A stretch of DNA of 64,000 bases from a bacterium (lineage in GTDB: Bacteria; Auribacterota; UBA3054): positions 62,001 through 126,000 of the forward strand of contig JAFYXV010000008.1 of NCBI GenBank assembly GCA_017557885.1, given 5' to 3'. The position numbers were made by a program, and so were the translations under genes. Shown piece by piece: positions 49,169-57,834 of this stretch (positions are counted from its first letter, which is position 1; each line of letters starts with the position of its first letter). Below the pieces are notes generated by a model, which saw only the letters and a list, made by a program, of their open reading frames with translations, did not search any database and was not told where the DNA came from.

Positions 49169-50947
49169 TTATTCTTCTTTATCCCATTCGCTCTTCGGGG
49201 CGTGGGTGTCGCGCTCCTTGCAGAGAGAGTTGATCAGAGTTTCAAGGGGCAGCGCGTTCGCCTGGGAGCCCTGGCGGGTCCTCAGCGAGACAGTCTTCTC
49301 GCTGGCTTCCTTGTCGCCCAGAACGAGCGTGTAGGGAACCTTGTCGAGTTTGCCCTGGCGGACCTTGGCGCCCATGGGGCGGTGAGTCTCGTCCACGGTC
49401 GCTCTAAGCCCGCGTTCCTGAAGAGCCGCGAGCACTTCCTTGGCGTAGTCGAGATGCGCGTCCTTGATGGGCACGATCCTGACCTGCTCCGGAGCGAGCC
49501 ACAGGGGGAAGTTGCCGCCGCAGTTCTCCAGATAGACCGCGAAGAAGCGCTCTATGGCGCCCAAAAGCGCCCTGTGGATCATGTACGGCACATGTTCCTG
49601 CCCGTCTTCGCCGACATAGGTCATATTGAAGCGCTCAGGCAGGTTGAAGTCGAACTGGATGGTGGAGCACTGCCACTCGCGGCGCAGCATATCCTTGATC
49701 TTGATGTCGATCTTGGGGCCGTAGAAAGCGCCGCCGCCTTTGTCGATGTCGTACTTCAGGCCGAGCTTGGCCACGATCTTCTCCAGGGCGCTCTGAGCGG
49801 CGTTCCAGCGGCTCTCCTCGCCCACGCACTTGCCTTCCGGCCTGGTGGAGATATAGACGTGGTATTCGGTGAAACCGAAGTTGTGCAGCATCTGGAGGCA
49901 GAACCTGAGCGTTCTCTCCAATTCCTCTTCCATCTGATCTTCGCGGCAGAAGATGTGCGCGTCGTCCTGCGTAAATCCTCTCACTCTCAGAAGACCGTGC
50001 AAGACGCCGCTTCTTTCGAAACGATAGACCGTGCCGAGTTCCGCCATGCGCATGGGCAGATTGCGGTAAGAGCGGGTCTTGTTTTTGTAGATCAAAATAT
50101 GGAAGGGGCAGTTCATGGGCTTCACGAAATATTCCTGAGTCTGGTCGTTGTCCAGGGGAACATCCATGGAGGGGAACATATTTTCGCGATAGAAGGAAAG
50201 GTGTCCGCTGGTCTCCCACAGGGTGGATTTTCCCACGTGCGGCGAATAGACCAGATCGTAGCCGTTCTTAAGATGCTCGTTGCGCCAGAAGTTTTCGATC
50301 TCGTTCCGGATGACGGCGCCGCGGGGATGCCAGACCATAAGGCCCGGGCCCAGCTCTTCGTGGAAGCTGCCGAGATCCATGTCCTTCAGAAGGACACGGT
50401 GGTCTCTTCTCTTGGCTTCCTCAAGATAATTCAGATATTCGTCAAGCTGAGCCTGTGTCGGAAAAGCCACGCCGTAAATGCGCTGAAGCATCGGGCGATG
50501 CTCATCGCCGCGCCAGTAGGCACCCGCAACGCTAAGGAGCTTAACGGCCTTCACGGGGCCAGTCGATTCAAGATGCGGTCCGCGGCAGAGGTCTAAGAAT
50601 TCGCCCTGCTTGTAAACGGAAACTTCCTTAGCATCCAGATCTTCTATGATCTCGACCTTGTAGGTCTGGTCTTTTTCCTTGAAATATTCCAGGGCCTTTT
50701 CCCTGGGCCACTCTTCGCGCTCCAGCTTATAATCAGCCTCGGCGATCTTCTTCATTTCCTCTTCGATCTTGACTAAGTCTTCGGGAGAGAAAGGCGTCAC
50801 GGTGTCGAAATCATAGTAAAAACCTTCCTCTATAGCCGGGCCGATGGCCAGCTTAACATCAGGATAAAGGCGCAGGACCGCCTGAGCCAGACAGTGGCTC
50901 GCGGTGTGCCAGAAAGTTTCACGATATTTCGGATCTTCGAAGTTCAT
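49169..50947 (-). CDS. thrS: Threonine-tRNA ligase lacking the TGS domain
   Basis: 592 residues against ~640 in E. coli. The reading begins directly in the editing N2 domain (FWHTASHCLAQAV, with the HxxxH and later C-x-x-H-type editing site), and no TGS sequence occurs upstream. The class II core has motif 2 LGTVYRFERSGVLHGLLRVRGFTQDDAHIFC, the zinc cysteine in MNCPFH, motif 3 and the C-terminal anticodon-binding domain. AAAGG precedes the ATG. It heads thrS-infC-rpmI-rplT. Confidence 0.96.
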   Translation of the reverse strand: MNFEDPKYRETFWHTASHCLAQAVLRLYPDVKLAIGPAIEEGFYYDFDTVTPFSPEDLVKIEEEMKKIAEADYKLEREEWPREKALEYFKEKDQTYKVEIIEDLDAKEVSVYKQGEFLDLCRGPHLESTGPVKAVKLLSVAGAYWRGDEHRPMLQRIYGVAFPTQAQLDEYLNYLEEAKRRDHRVLLKDMDLGSFHEELGPGLMVWHPRGAVIRNEIENFWRNEHLKNGYDLVYSPHVGKSTLWETSGHLSFYRENMFPSMDVPLDNDQTQEYFVKPMNCPFHILIYKNKTRSYRNLPMRMAELGTVYRFERSGVLHGLLRVRGFTQDDAHIFCREDQMEEELERTLRFCLQMLHNFGFTEYHVYISTRPEGKCVGEESRWNAAQSALEKIVAKLGLKYDIDKGGGAFYGPKIDIKIKDMLRREWQCSTIQFDFNLPERFNMTYVGEDGQEHVPYMIHRALLGAIERFFAVYLENCGGNFPLWLAPEQVRIVPIKDAHLDYAKEVLAALQERGLRATVDETHRPMGAKVRQGKLDKVPYTLVLGDKEASEKTVSLRTRQGSQANALPLETLINSLCKERDTHAPKSEWDKEE

Positions 50948-51007
50948 GTGACGACCTTTTTATAGTTGCTCGAAAGAGAGTTATATTTTTTTATGTTAGG
51001 AATAGAT

Positions 51008-51036
51008 ATTTTACGATAAGAGGCTTTCAAAGTCAA
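51008..51036 (-). promoter_or_regulatory. Promoter of thrS-infC-rpmI-rplT
   Basis: On the minus strand TTGACT (51031-51036), 17-base spacer, TAAAAT (51008-51013). The ~55-base leader shows no T-box. Confidence 0.75.
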
Positions 51037-51074
51037 TAAGCCTCTCCTCCTTGCCGGGATACCCCGCAAGCATG

Positions 51075-51106
51075 AAAAAAGGAGGGGCCTCACCGGCCCC
51101 TCCTTT
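51075..51106 (-). terminator. Terminator downstream of the unknown exported protein gene
   Basis: Twelve-base stem AAAGGAGGGGCC/GGCCCCTCCTTT, loop TCACC; six T follow on the minus strand. Confidence 0.88.
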
Positions 51107-51128
51107 CAAAGTTCAATTCTACGGACTG

Positions 51129-52451
51129 CTATCTACTTTGTTTAAGGATTTCAGAAATGATCTCGTTGAGATGTCCTGAGTTATTGGGCATGGCATCCCC
51201 TATTATGTAGTACCAATAATCTTTTTCTCTCTGGTCAAATGGCTTTTTATAATATTCCGCTATCTCCTCCGCCCACTTTTTCAAAATTTCCGGCTCCTTG
51301 GGATCCGTTCCCAGGAAGCGTACGGAGCACTCGGCGTTTTTCAAAGCCTTTTCCAAGCCCTCTTCGGCGGAAAGATTTCTGTCGTAAGCGTCTTTGTTCG
51401 CTTCCCACCAAGTCAGGACTTCTTTTTTTTCGACTTTATGACCAAGCGACGCTTTGTCCATTTCCAAAAACAAAAGCGTTTCGTCGCCAGCATTCAAAGC
51501 TTCATATGAAAACGGCATAAGAAAAACTTCAAAGGAATGATAATCTCTTGCTAAACCTTCAAGCACCGGTTCTCTCGCCCCATGCCTTTTAAATTCAGAA
51601 GTCCAGCAAGCGTACCATTCTTCCCAAAAATCTTTGGCATAAGCTCTGCCAATGAACCAGAAAAATCTTTGAGCTAAGCTGTTGCCTTGACCGCCAACGT
51701 CAAATTGTCCGTTTTGGCAATCTGTTTTCCTCCAGGCACCTGCAAAATCATGTTTGTCAAGACATGAAACCACGCCGTGCCCGCAATTAGGTTTCAAAAG
51801 ATTCCAGCACCAGTTAAGATTGTTGGTGCCTCCGTTCGCTTTTTTTACAGCCTCGACGTCTTCATTAGCCAGCTTCTCCAATGCGTCATAGTTCATCTTT
51901 AAGCGGTAGGCGGGCCGCATGGTTTCCAATTCAAATGAATTGGGAGCGTTTTTTGCCATATCTTTCGCATAATCCACCAGCATGTTTTTCCATCCTTCCG
52001 CAGAAAAATTCTCAACCAGGCGGTAGCGAAGGAATTTTATGTTTTTGACAGAATTTGTTTTGTGTTCCACATTGCCAAAAAGCACAGGCAATTTGTTTCC
52101 ATCAACACCTGTCAGAACTTCAAGTTTAGCTGAAGAATGCAACAATCCGTCTCTGCTTCCCGGATCTGCAAAATCCACGTCGCAGCTAACAGTGAAGGAT
52201 GCTTTTCCGGAAGGCGCTTTGACAAAAATATAAGAACCGCTGGAAACTGCTTCGGCGTCCACTATATCATGCCATTTGACGCGATAAATATAAGAATCGT
52301 CCAACCCGTCTAATACAACTTTATACTTAGTTACGGAGCCGCTCAAAACATAGCAGGGGCCTTCTATTTTGGCACCATATTTATCTGCAAAGACTGAAAA
52401 GCAAAAAAGTATAGCAAATAAAAAAAGTATCTTAGCTGTCTTATTATCCAT
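51129..52451 (-). CDS. Exported protein of unknown function, AT-richer than neighbours
   Basis: 440 residues with a signal peptide (~22 residues, ending SVFA). Residues ~25-110 look like an immunoglobulin-like beta-sandwich (SGSVTKYKVVLDG, ASFTVSCDVDF). The rest is mostly helical with several Cys (WCWNLLKPNCGHGVVSCLD) that could form disulfides. I recognise no family and no catalytic motif. Its base composition is clearly more AT-rich than the genes around it, which could reflect acquisition. It follows the metzincin gene on the same strand but a strong terminator lies between. Confidence 0.65.
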   Translation of the reverse strand: MDNKTAKILFLFAILFCFSVFADKYGAKIEGPCYVLSGSVTKYKVVLDGLDDSYIYRVKWHDIVDAEAVSSGSYIFVKAPSGKASFTVSCDVDFADPGSRDGLLHSSAKLEVLTGVDGNKLPVLFGNVEHKTNSVKNIKFLRYRLVENFSAEGWKNMLVDYAKDMAKNAPNSFELETMRPAYRLKMNYDALEKLANEDVEAVKKANGGTNNLNWCWNLLKPNCGHGVVSCLDKHDFAGAWRKTDCQNGQFDVGGQGNSLAQRFFWFIGRAYAKDFWEEWYACWTSEFKRHGAREPVLEGLARDYHSFEVFLMPFSYEALNAGDETLLFLEMDKASLGHKVEKKEVLTWWEANKDAYDRNLSAEEGLEKALKNAECSVRFLGTDPKEPEILKKWAEEIAEYYKKPFDQREKDYWYYIIGDAMPNNSGHLNEIISEILKQSR

Positions 52452-52511
52452 AAAAACTGTCCTTCCTCACATGACGCGAAGCGTTGAGATTAGTTTATTT
52501 AATTCTACCAG

Positions 52512-52553
52512 AAAAAAAAAAAAGCAAGGCGCGCTGAAAAGCGCGCCTTGCTT
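52512..52553 (-). terminator. Strong terminator of the metzincin gene
   Basis: Perfect 14-base stem AAGCAAGGCGCGCT/AGCGCGCCTTGCTT around GAAA, followed on the minus strand by twelve T. Confidence 0.95.
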
Positions 52554-52573
52554 AATTCGCTTATCGTTCGCTC

Positions 52574-55500
52574 TTATTTTCTGCGAAGAACGGCTATGCC
52601 GAGAAGAGCCAGCAGGAAGAGCGCGGCGGGTTCGGGGACCACGGGCGTCAGCTTGACGCTCACGCTTTCCACGCAGACACTGTCGTTGGCAGTGCTGAGG
52701 AGCATCCTGAGGGCGTCCACGCCTTCCGTAGCCTTGACGGAGCCGCTGGTTATGGGCGCGTCAACAACGACAGGATCAGCGGCCCAGGTGAATTCCCTGA
52801 ACTGCTTGTTGCCGGTCTTGGTGTTAAGTTTGACGGCGTAATCGAAAGTTTCGCCGACGGCCGGTCTGGCGGTGGCCAAAGCGGTGGCCGGAGAGTAATC
52901 GTTGAAGGTGGGGACAAAAGCGTCGCCGCTTCTGGAGACTACGACTTTCATCTGCCTGTGCTCGGAGTCCTGAGTGAGCGTCAGGTCGCCGGCAGGAGCT
53001 TTGGTGAAGAGCAGCTTGTAAGCGATCTCAAGATCGTATTTGTCAGCGATGCCTTCGCCGATGCCGAGAGCGTAGAAGAGGCCGCCTTCGCCGGCCGTGG
53101 GATTCTCGGAGGTCTTGGCGTATTCCAGAACGAGGCCGTCGGAGAAGGTCTGGCTCAAGTCTCCCCTGTCGGTCGCAATGGCTTCGACTTTCAGATCGTC
53201 GATATCGAAGGTGCCTTCGCCCCACTGGAAGAAGCGCAGAATGGAGAAGGTCTGCGTCTCGTTCTCCTGGTCGCAGAGATATTCGCCGGATTCTTCGTTA
53301 TTGCCGATCCTGACCTGTCTGAGGACGTGGCGGGCATGTCCTTCGCTGTCCGTAATAGTGTCGGCGCTGAAGACGGCGCTGAACTCGGTCCACTCGTCCT
53401 TTGCGATGGCGTTCTCGGAAACGAATTCCGGATGCGTCTCGTCGGACTTGTTGCTGGCGAATCTGTAGGATCCGTCGTCATAGCGGAACTGCGTTTCCAC
53501 GCACTGCGGCGTCCAGAGGCCGAGGTTCTTGGCGGTGGTTCCGCCCAGTCTAACTTTGAAGCTGACCTTGAAGAAGCCCTTGGCTTTGCCGCTGGCCGCG
53601 ACCCAGTCGTTGTCCAAAGTCTTGTCCAGCTTCTTGTGGATGCCGAAGAGGCCGGTAATATCTTTCAATCTAAGATATTTGTTGCCGTTCTCTTCTTTGA
53701 CGATGGTGCTGCCGTTGACGTCGATGGCGCCGTAGGCCACGCTCCAGTTGTCCTCGCCGCAGAGATCCTTGCCGTTTTCATATTTCTCAAAGTCTTCCGT
53801 AAGCAGCGTGTCGTAAACTTCCCAATCGGCGGTGCTCTTAATTTGGGCGTTGACGTCGGCTTCGCCCTTTATGTTCCGGTCGAAGAATCTGGGATCGCCC
53901 TTGGGGAACTCGGCGAAATTGGCGCTGTAAACTTCATAGCCTTTTTCCGGAGTGCCGTTGGGAGCGCCGACTCTGAAAGTGCCCTTGCCCGCTTCGCCGA
54001 GATCGATAGTTGCCAAAGTGGAGGCGTACTTCGCTTCCGCAGGCAGCGTCTTGGGCGTCACCTTGATGGACTGGAATCTCTGGAAGGTGCCGCTCGCAGG
54101 CTCAGCCCTGAAGAGATCTTCGTTCTCGAAGGAAACGCTGAAGTTGGCGGTGGTGCCAGGCAGTTCGTTGGTGATCGTGATCGTCCCGTATTCCTTGGAG
54201 AAGGTGATGGGGTCGTAATCGAGGGCAAGTATGGGAACGGACTGCTTTTTCGGGGTGAGCTTGGCGTCCACCGCTCCCACGCGGGCCTGGCCGGAACTGA
54301 GGGAGAACTTGATCTTGTCAATGGCAGTTGTAGCGTCAGCGCCGGTAATAGGCAGATTCTCCTTGTAATAGGTGCCGTCCCAGTAGAGCTGCCTCAGGTT
54401 CTTCTCGGTGGTAGAGATGTCGTAGCCATAGGTGAACCATTCGCCGGCGTTGGCTGTGAAGGTGCCCTGCACGCCCTTGACGTTCGAATAAGTCAGGTTG
54501 ACCTTGTTCTCGAAAAGCCTGAATTCCGTGGCAAACTGCTTGTGGAAGTCGTCCTGCCCGAAAGTCAGCGCTCCGTTGAAACCGGAGGGAAGCATCATCT
54601 GGGCGGCCACGGTGATGTCGTACTTCTTGGCCATGGCTTCCGTAAATCCCAGTTTGATTTCGACCGAACGCCCGTTATCGTTGCCTAAGAAGAGATCCAT
54701 GGGATCCTCGTCCGGGAAGTCCAGGGTGTCGTAATCGGTCTCGGAAACGATGGTCTCGACTTTCAGATTGTCAAGGCAGAAGGTGCCGCTGCCCCAGAGG
54801 AAGAAGCGCAAGGTGTTGAAGAAGTCACTGTTGCTGCTCTGATCGAGGAAAGCTTTGCAATTTTCAACCTTGTCGCCAACCTTGTACTGGCGCAGGATGT
54901 GGCGGTAGTTGTCCCCGGAAGCATCCGACACGGGCTTCGCCTCTATGATCATGCTGACTCTCGTCCAGCTGGCCTGGGAAATGTAATTCTGGGAAACGAA
55001 CTCCGTATGGTTGGCGTCGCTGGCGTTGCTGCGGAAGCGGTAGCCGCTGCCGTTGACATACTCGAAGTTGCCCTCCACCATCTGGGGATCCCAGAGTCCG
55101 AAGAACTTGCTGGAAGTGCCGGTCAGCATGGCGTCGAAGCTGATGCGGAAGTAGCCTTTGGCGTGGCCTTCCCACCAGTTGGGCTTCATCTGGACGTCCA
55201 GCTTTTTGTGGGCGCCGAAGAGATTGTTGACGTAGGCGATCTCGCAATATCTGTTGCCGAATCTTTCCCTGACGTAGATCGATCCGTCCCTGTCGATGGT
55301 GCCGTAGCCGCTTCCCCAGCCGCCGACGCCGCCAAGGTTGGTGTTGCCGGGATAATCTTCGAAGTCTTCGTCAAGCAAGACTTCCGTAACGTAGTGGTCG
55401 AAAGCGTAGTCAAGGTTGCCGCCGTTTTCCCAGAGGCAGTCGTAATCGCCGGGATTGCCTTTCGGGAACGTGGAGAGATCGGCGGAGTAGAGGCCGTAGC

Positions 55501-57667
55501 CGTCAGTTTCGTTGCCGCAGGGCGCGCCGAGGCGCACTCTCTTCGTGCCGGCGTAACCGGCTTCCACTTCCACCACGCATTCCAGGAACTGGGGAGTGGT
55601 GGGAAGATCGAAAGCTTCCACCTGGATCGTGGCGTCGCTCTTGAAAAGGCCTTCCACCGGGGAGATCGTGAAGTGATCGGCGCCTTTTACGATCTTGGCT
55701 TTATATTTGATGGTGGTGTTCTCGTGGCAGTTCGTCAGAGCGATGGCGGTAAGGGTGGAGCCTATTTCCATCGGCTTGGCGGAAAGCTTAAGTTCGCCGA
55801 TGCCGCAGTCCACATGGATGTCGTCGAAGTCGGCACCGCCCGAGCTGACGTCCTTGAGCCAGACAGAGCTGATGTAAACGTCGTCGGAGCCCGCGACGTA
55901 GCATTCGGTCGCGCTGTGGTACTCGTTATTGACGGACCAGCCAATGAACTCCTTGCTGTTTTCGTCAATAAAGAAGGTCCAGGTCTGCCAGCCGGTACTG
56001 ATCTGCTGCAGAGTGGTGGATTTGTTGACGCTGCCGCCGGGAGTGGAAGAGCAGGCCAGGCTCAGCTTTCCGTCGCTGGTGACGTAAGCGTAGCAGAGAG
56101 CGTCCTTGGCGCCCCTGATGTCGAAGTAGGTGCCGCCGAAAGTCGGCTTGACCTTTACGCTGACCTTGTAGGTGCCGTATCCGTTGTCGGACTTGACGTT
56201 GACGGGAACCTGGAAGCCGTTGCCGCCCTGGCTGTGAAGGTAATAGTTGCCGTTCTGTTCCTTGATCTGGCCGGTGGCGCTAAGATTGATTATGCCCTGT
56301 TGCCAGGTGGCGTCGCCCAGATAGAAGTCTTCGTCCGCTTCAAATCCGCAGTTGAATTCGGAAAGCACGGGAGGCGTGCGGTACAGAGAGGCGTACTTCC
56401 TGATCTTCTGCCAGACGGTGGCGCATCTGGTCTTGCTGTTGTAATAGACCGCGGAGCCGCCGTACTGGAGAAATTGTTCGGAGAAATAAGGCACCCTGTA
56501 GCCGTAGTAGGTGCCGTTCCAGCTGCCGTGGTAGGTCATGATGGAAAGGCATCTCTGGGTAAGGTTGGTGGCGTAGAAGTAGCAGCCCAGGCTGTGTCCG
56601 AAAAGACCGCCGTCCGACGGTCCGGGGCTGCTCGACTGTTCGGCGGAGTGGTTGCAGCCCATGTTGTGGCCCCACTCGTGGACCCAGGAAAGATCTTCCA
56701 GATAGCTGTAGAGCACGATGTGGAAACCGCAGCCTTCCGCGCCGGTGGGGCTGCCGTGGACATAGCCTAAACCGGCCCAGCCGGAAGTCATGTATCTCGG
56801 GGCGTAGCAGACGAAGTCGGCGCCCAGCTTGTCCCTCAAGGCGGGCACGAACTCGAAGCCTTCCTTGCCCTGCTGCATGCGGGAAAGGTCAGTGCTCGAG
56901 TCCTTCGTTTCCTCGTAGTCGCAAAGGTAAGTGCCGACGCAGGTCAGCTTCGCTTTTATAAGGCTGTTCTGCATGGCCTGGTTGCAGACCGCGATGCCGG
57001 CGGCCACCTTCGTGTTGGCGGCTTCCAGACTGCCGGCGGACTCGATGGATTGGTTGGAGAAGAGGACAATGATGGTCAGCTCCACCACTTCGTCGTCGTC
57101 CCAGTTGGCGGCCCAGGCGGACTGCTCGGGAGTAAGGTCAGCGGCGGGAACGCCGAAGCTGGAAATAGAGTTCTGTTCCTCCCAGACGGGCGCTTCGTGA
57201 TCCTCCGGATTGGACATCTGGGCGCAGCGCTCGCTGTAAGAACATTCCTTAACTTCGTAAACGCCTTTCTGCTTGGTGCCGCTGATCTCGTAGCGGGCGT
57301 CGGCCGTAAGGTCTTCCACAACGCCGAAAAGCACGTTGGGGCCGGCCGCGATGCGCCACTGGCCGGCGAAATTGTCCAGATTACCGGCCCGGCAGACGAT
57401 GCCGTTCACGTCTTTGACAGCGTAAGTGACGTCGCCCTTCAGTTCGCCCTGGGGCGTCAGGAAAGTCACCCTGTCGCCTATTTTAAGCTCGGCTAGGGCG
57501 AACATAGCGTTCTCGACCTTCGGCTCAGGCGCACTGGGGTACGTCGAGAAAATTTGGGCTGTCTGAGCCCCGCTGGGGTCAAGAGTAAGGCAGAAATCCG
57601 CGGCGAAGGACGTCGCGGCAAAGATGACCGCGATAACGGCGGCCAGGATCTGGTAGTGCTTGCGCAT
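52574..57667 (-). CDS. Giant exported metzincin-type metallopeptidase with duplicated modules and VPEP sorting tail
   Basis: 1697 residues. Signal peptide (~22). After a pro-region-like part, the catalytic domain (~190-450) carries the full metzincin zinc site HEWGHNMGCNH at 330-340 (HExxHxxGxxH) and a Met-turn, SIMTYHG with M377, as in reprolysin/M12B enzymes. Then comes a jelly-roll-like region (~450-640) and two copies of a long module (~757-980 and ~1284-1503). These share EDF..Y, GIHKKLD/GAHKKLD, the H.EFVS motif, HILRQ/HVLRQ, and RFF.WG.GTF. The end is a PEP-CTERM tail (1677-1697: VPEPAALFLL...VLRRK). It should be an exosortase-sorted surface protease. AGGAGG seven bases before ATG sets the start. 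Confidence 0.85.
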   Translation of the reverse strand: MRKHYQILAAVIAVIFAATSFAADFCLTLDPSGAQTAQIFSTYPSAPEPKVENAMFALAELKIGDRVTFLTPQGELKGDVTYAVKDVNGIVCRAGNLDNFAGQWRIAAGPNVLFGVVEDLTADARYEISGTKQKGVYEVKECSYSERCAQMSNPEDHEAPVWEEQNSISSFGVPAADLTPEQSAWAANWDDDEVVELTIIVLFSNQSIESAGSLEAANTKVAAGIAVCNQAMQNSLIKAKLTCVGTYLCDYEETKDSSTDLSRMQQGKEGFEFVPALRDKLGADFVCYAPRYMTSGWAGLGYVHGSPTGAEGCGFHIVLYSYLEDLSWVHEWGHNMGCNHSAEQSSSPGPSDGGLFGHSLGCYFYATNLTQRCLSIMTYHGSWNGTYYGYRVPYFSEQFLQYGGSAVYYNSKTRCATVWQKIRKYASLYRTPPVLSEFNCGFEADEDFYLGDATWQQGIINLSATGQIKEQNGNYYLHSQGGNGFQVPVNVKSDNGYGTYKVSVKVKPTFGGTYFDIRGAKDALCYAYVTSDGKLSLACSSTPGGSVNKSTTLQQISTGWQTWTFFIDENSKEFIGWSVNNEYHSATECYVAGSDDVYISSVWLKDVSSGGADFDDIHVDCGIGELKLSAKPMEIGSTLTAIALTNCHENTTIKYKAKIVKGADHFTISPVEGLFKSDATIQVEAFDLPTTPQFLECVVEVEAGYAGTKRVRLGAPCGNETDGYGLYSADLSTFPKGNPGDYDCLWENGGNLDYAFDHYVTEVLLDEDFEDYPGNTNLGGVGGWGSGYGTIDRDGSIYVRERFGNRYCEIAYVNNLFGAHKKLDVQMKPNWWEGHAKGYFRISFDAMLTGTSSKFFGLWDPQMVEGNFEYVNGSGYRFRSNASDANHTEFVSQNYISQASWTRVSMIIEAKPVSDASGDNYRHILRQYKVGDKVENCKAFLDQSSNSDFFNTLRFFLWGSGTFCLDNLKVETIVSETDYDTLDFPDEDPMDLFLGNDNGRSVEIKLGFTEAMAKKYDITVAAQMMLPSGFNGALTFGQDDFHKQFATEFRLFENKVNLTYSNVKGVQGTFTANAGEWFTYGYDISTTEKNLRQLYWDGTYYKENLPITGADATTAIDKIKFSLSSGQARVGAVDAKLTPKKQSVPILALDYDPITFSKEYGTITITNELPGTTANFSVSFENEDLFRAEPASGTFQRFQSIKVTPKTLPAEAKYASTLATIDLGEAGKGTFRVGAPNGTPEKGYEVYSANFAEFPKGDPRFFDRNIKGEADVNAQIKSTADWEVYDTLLTEDFEKYENGKDLCGEDNWSVAYGAIDVNGSTIVKEENGNKYLRLKDITGLFGIHKKLDKTLDNDWVAASGKAKGFFKVSFKVRLGGTTAKNLGLWTPQCVETQFRYDDGSYRFASNKSDETHPEFVSENAIAKDEWTEFSAVFSADTITDSEGHARHVLRQVRIGNNEESGEYLCDQENETQTFSILRFFQWGEGTFDIDDLKVEAIATDRGDLSQTFSDGLVLEYAKTSENPTAGEGGLFYALGIGEGIADKYDLEIAYKLLFTKAPAGDLTLTQDSEHRQMKVVVSRSGDAFVPTFNDYSPATALATARPAVGETFDYAVKLNTKTGNKQFREFTWAADPVVVDAPITSGSVKATEGVDALRMLLSTANDSVCVESVSVKLTPVVPEPAALFLLALLGIAVLRRK

Positions 57668-57696
57668 AAAAAAACCTCCTAGGGATTATTTCATTC

Positions 57697-57725
57697 ATTT
57701 TATCAAATTTTGGGCTTCCGGCAAA
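57697..57725 (-). promoter_or_regulatory. Promoter of the metzincin gene
   Basis: On the minus strand TTTGCC (57720-57725), 17-base spacer, TAAAAT (57697-57702). A near-repeat CAAATTTTGGGC/CAAATTTTGAGC (18-base period) lies across it. Confidence 0.55.
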
Positions 57726-57743
57726 TTTTGAGCCCTCCGCACC

Positions 57744-57772
57744 TTGTTTCATTTTCCCTTTTTGGATAAAAT
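57744..57772 (+). promoter_or_regulatory. Promoter of the lamin-tail/VTC operon
   Basis: TTGTTT (57744-57749), 17-base spacer, TAAAAT (57767-57772), 62 bases before the ATG. It is divergent from the metzincin promoter within 20 bases, so the two surface loci may share control. Confidence 0.6.
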
Positions 57773-57834
57773 AGAAAGATACTGAAATAAAATTGATAAT
57801 TATGCTCACATTCATCCCACAAAGGAGAATAGTC

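Noticed and set aside
49202-50596. Plus-strand open frame of 464 codons
   Set aside because: It lies antisense to thrS; the length comes from GC-rich third positions. No protein family or ribosome site is seen.
50948-51036. T-box leader before thrS
   Set aside because: No T-box consensus (TGGNACC-type bulge) and no specifier stem; the leader is only ~55 bases.
54899-56770. Plus-strand open frame of 623 codons, and another at 52958-54688
   Set aside because: Both are antisense to the metzincin gene, are Val/Ala/Gly/Glu-rich without motifs, and lack start signals.
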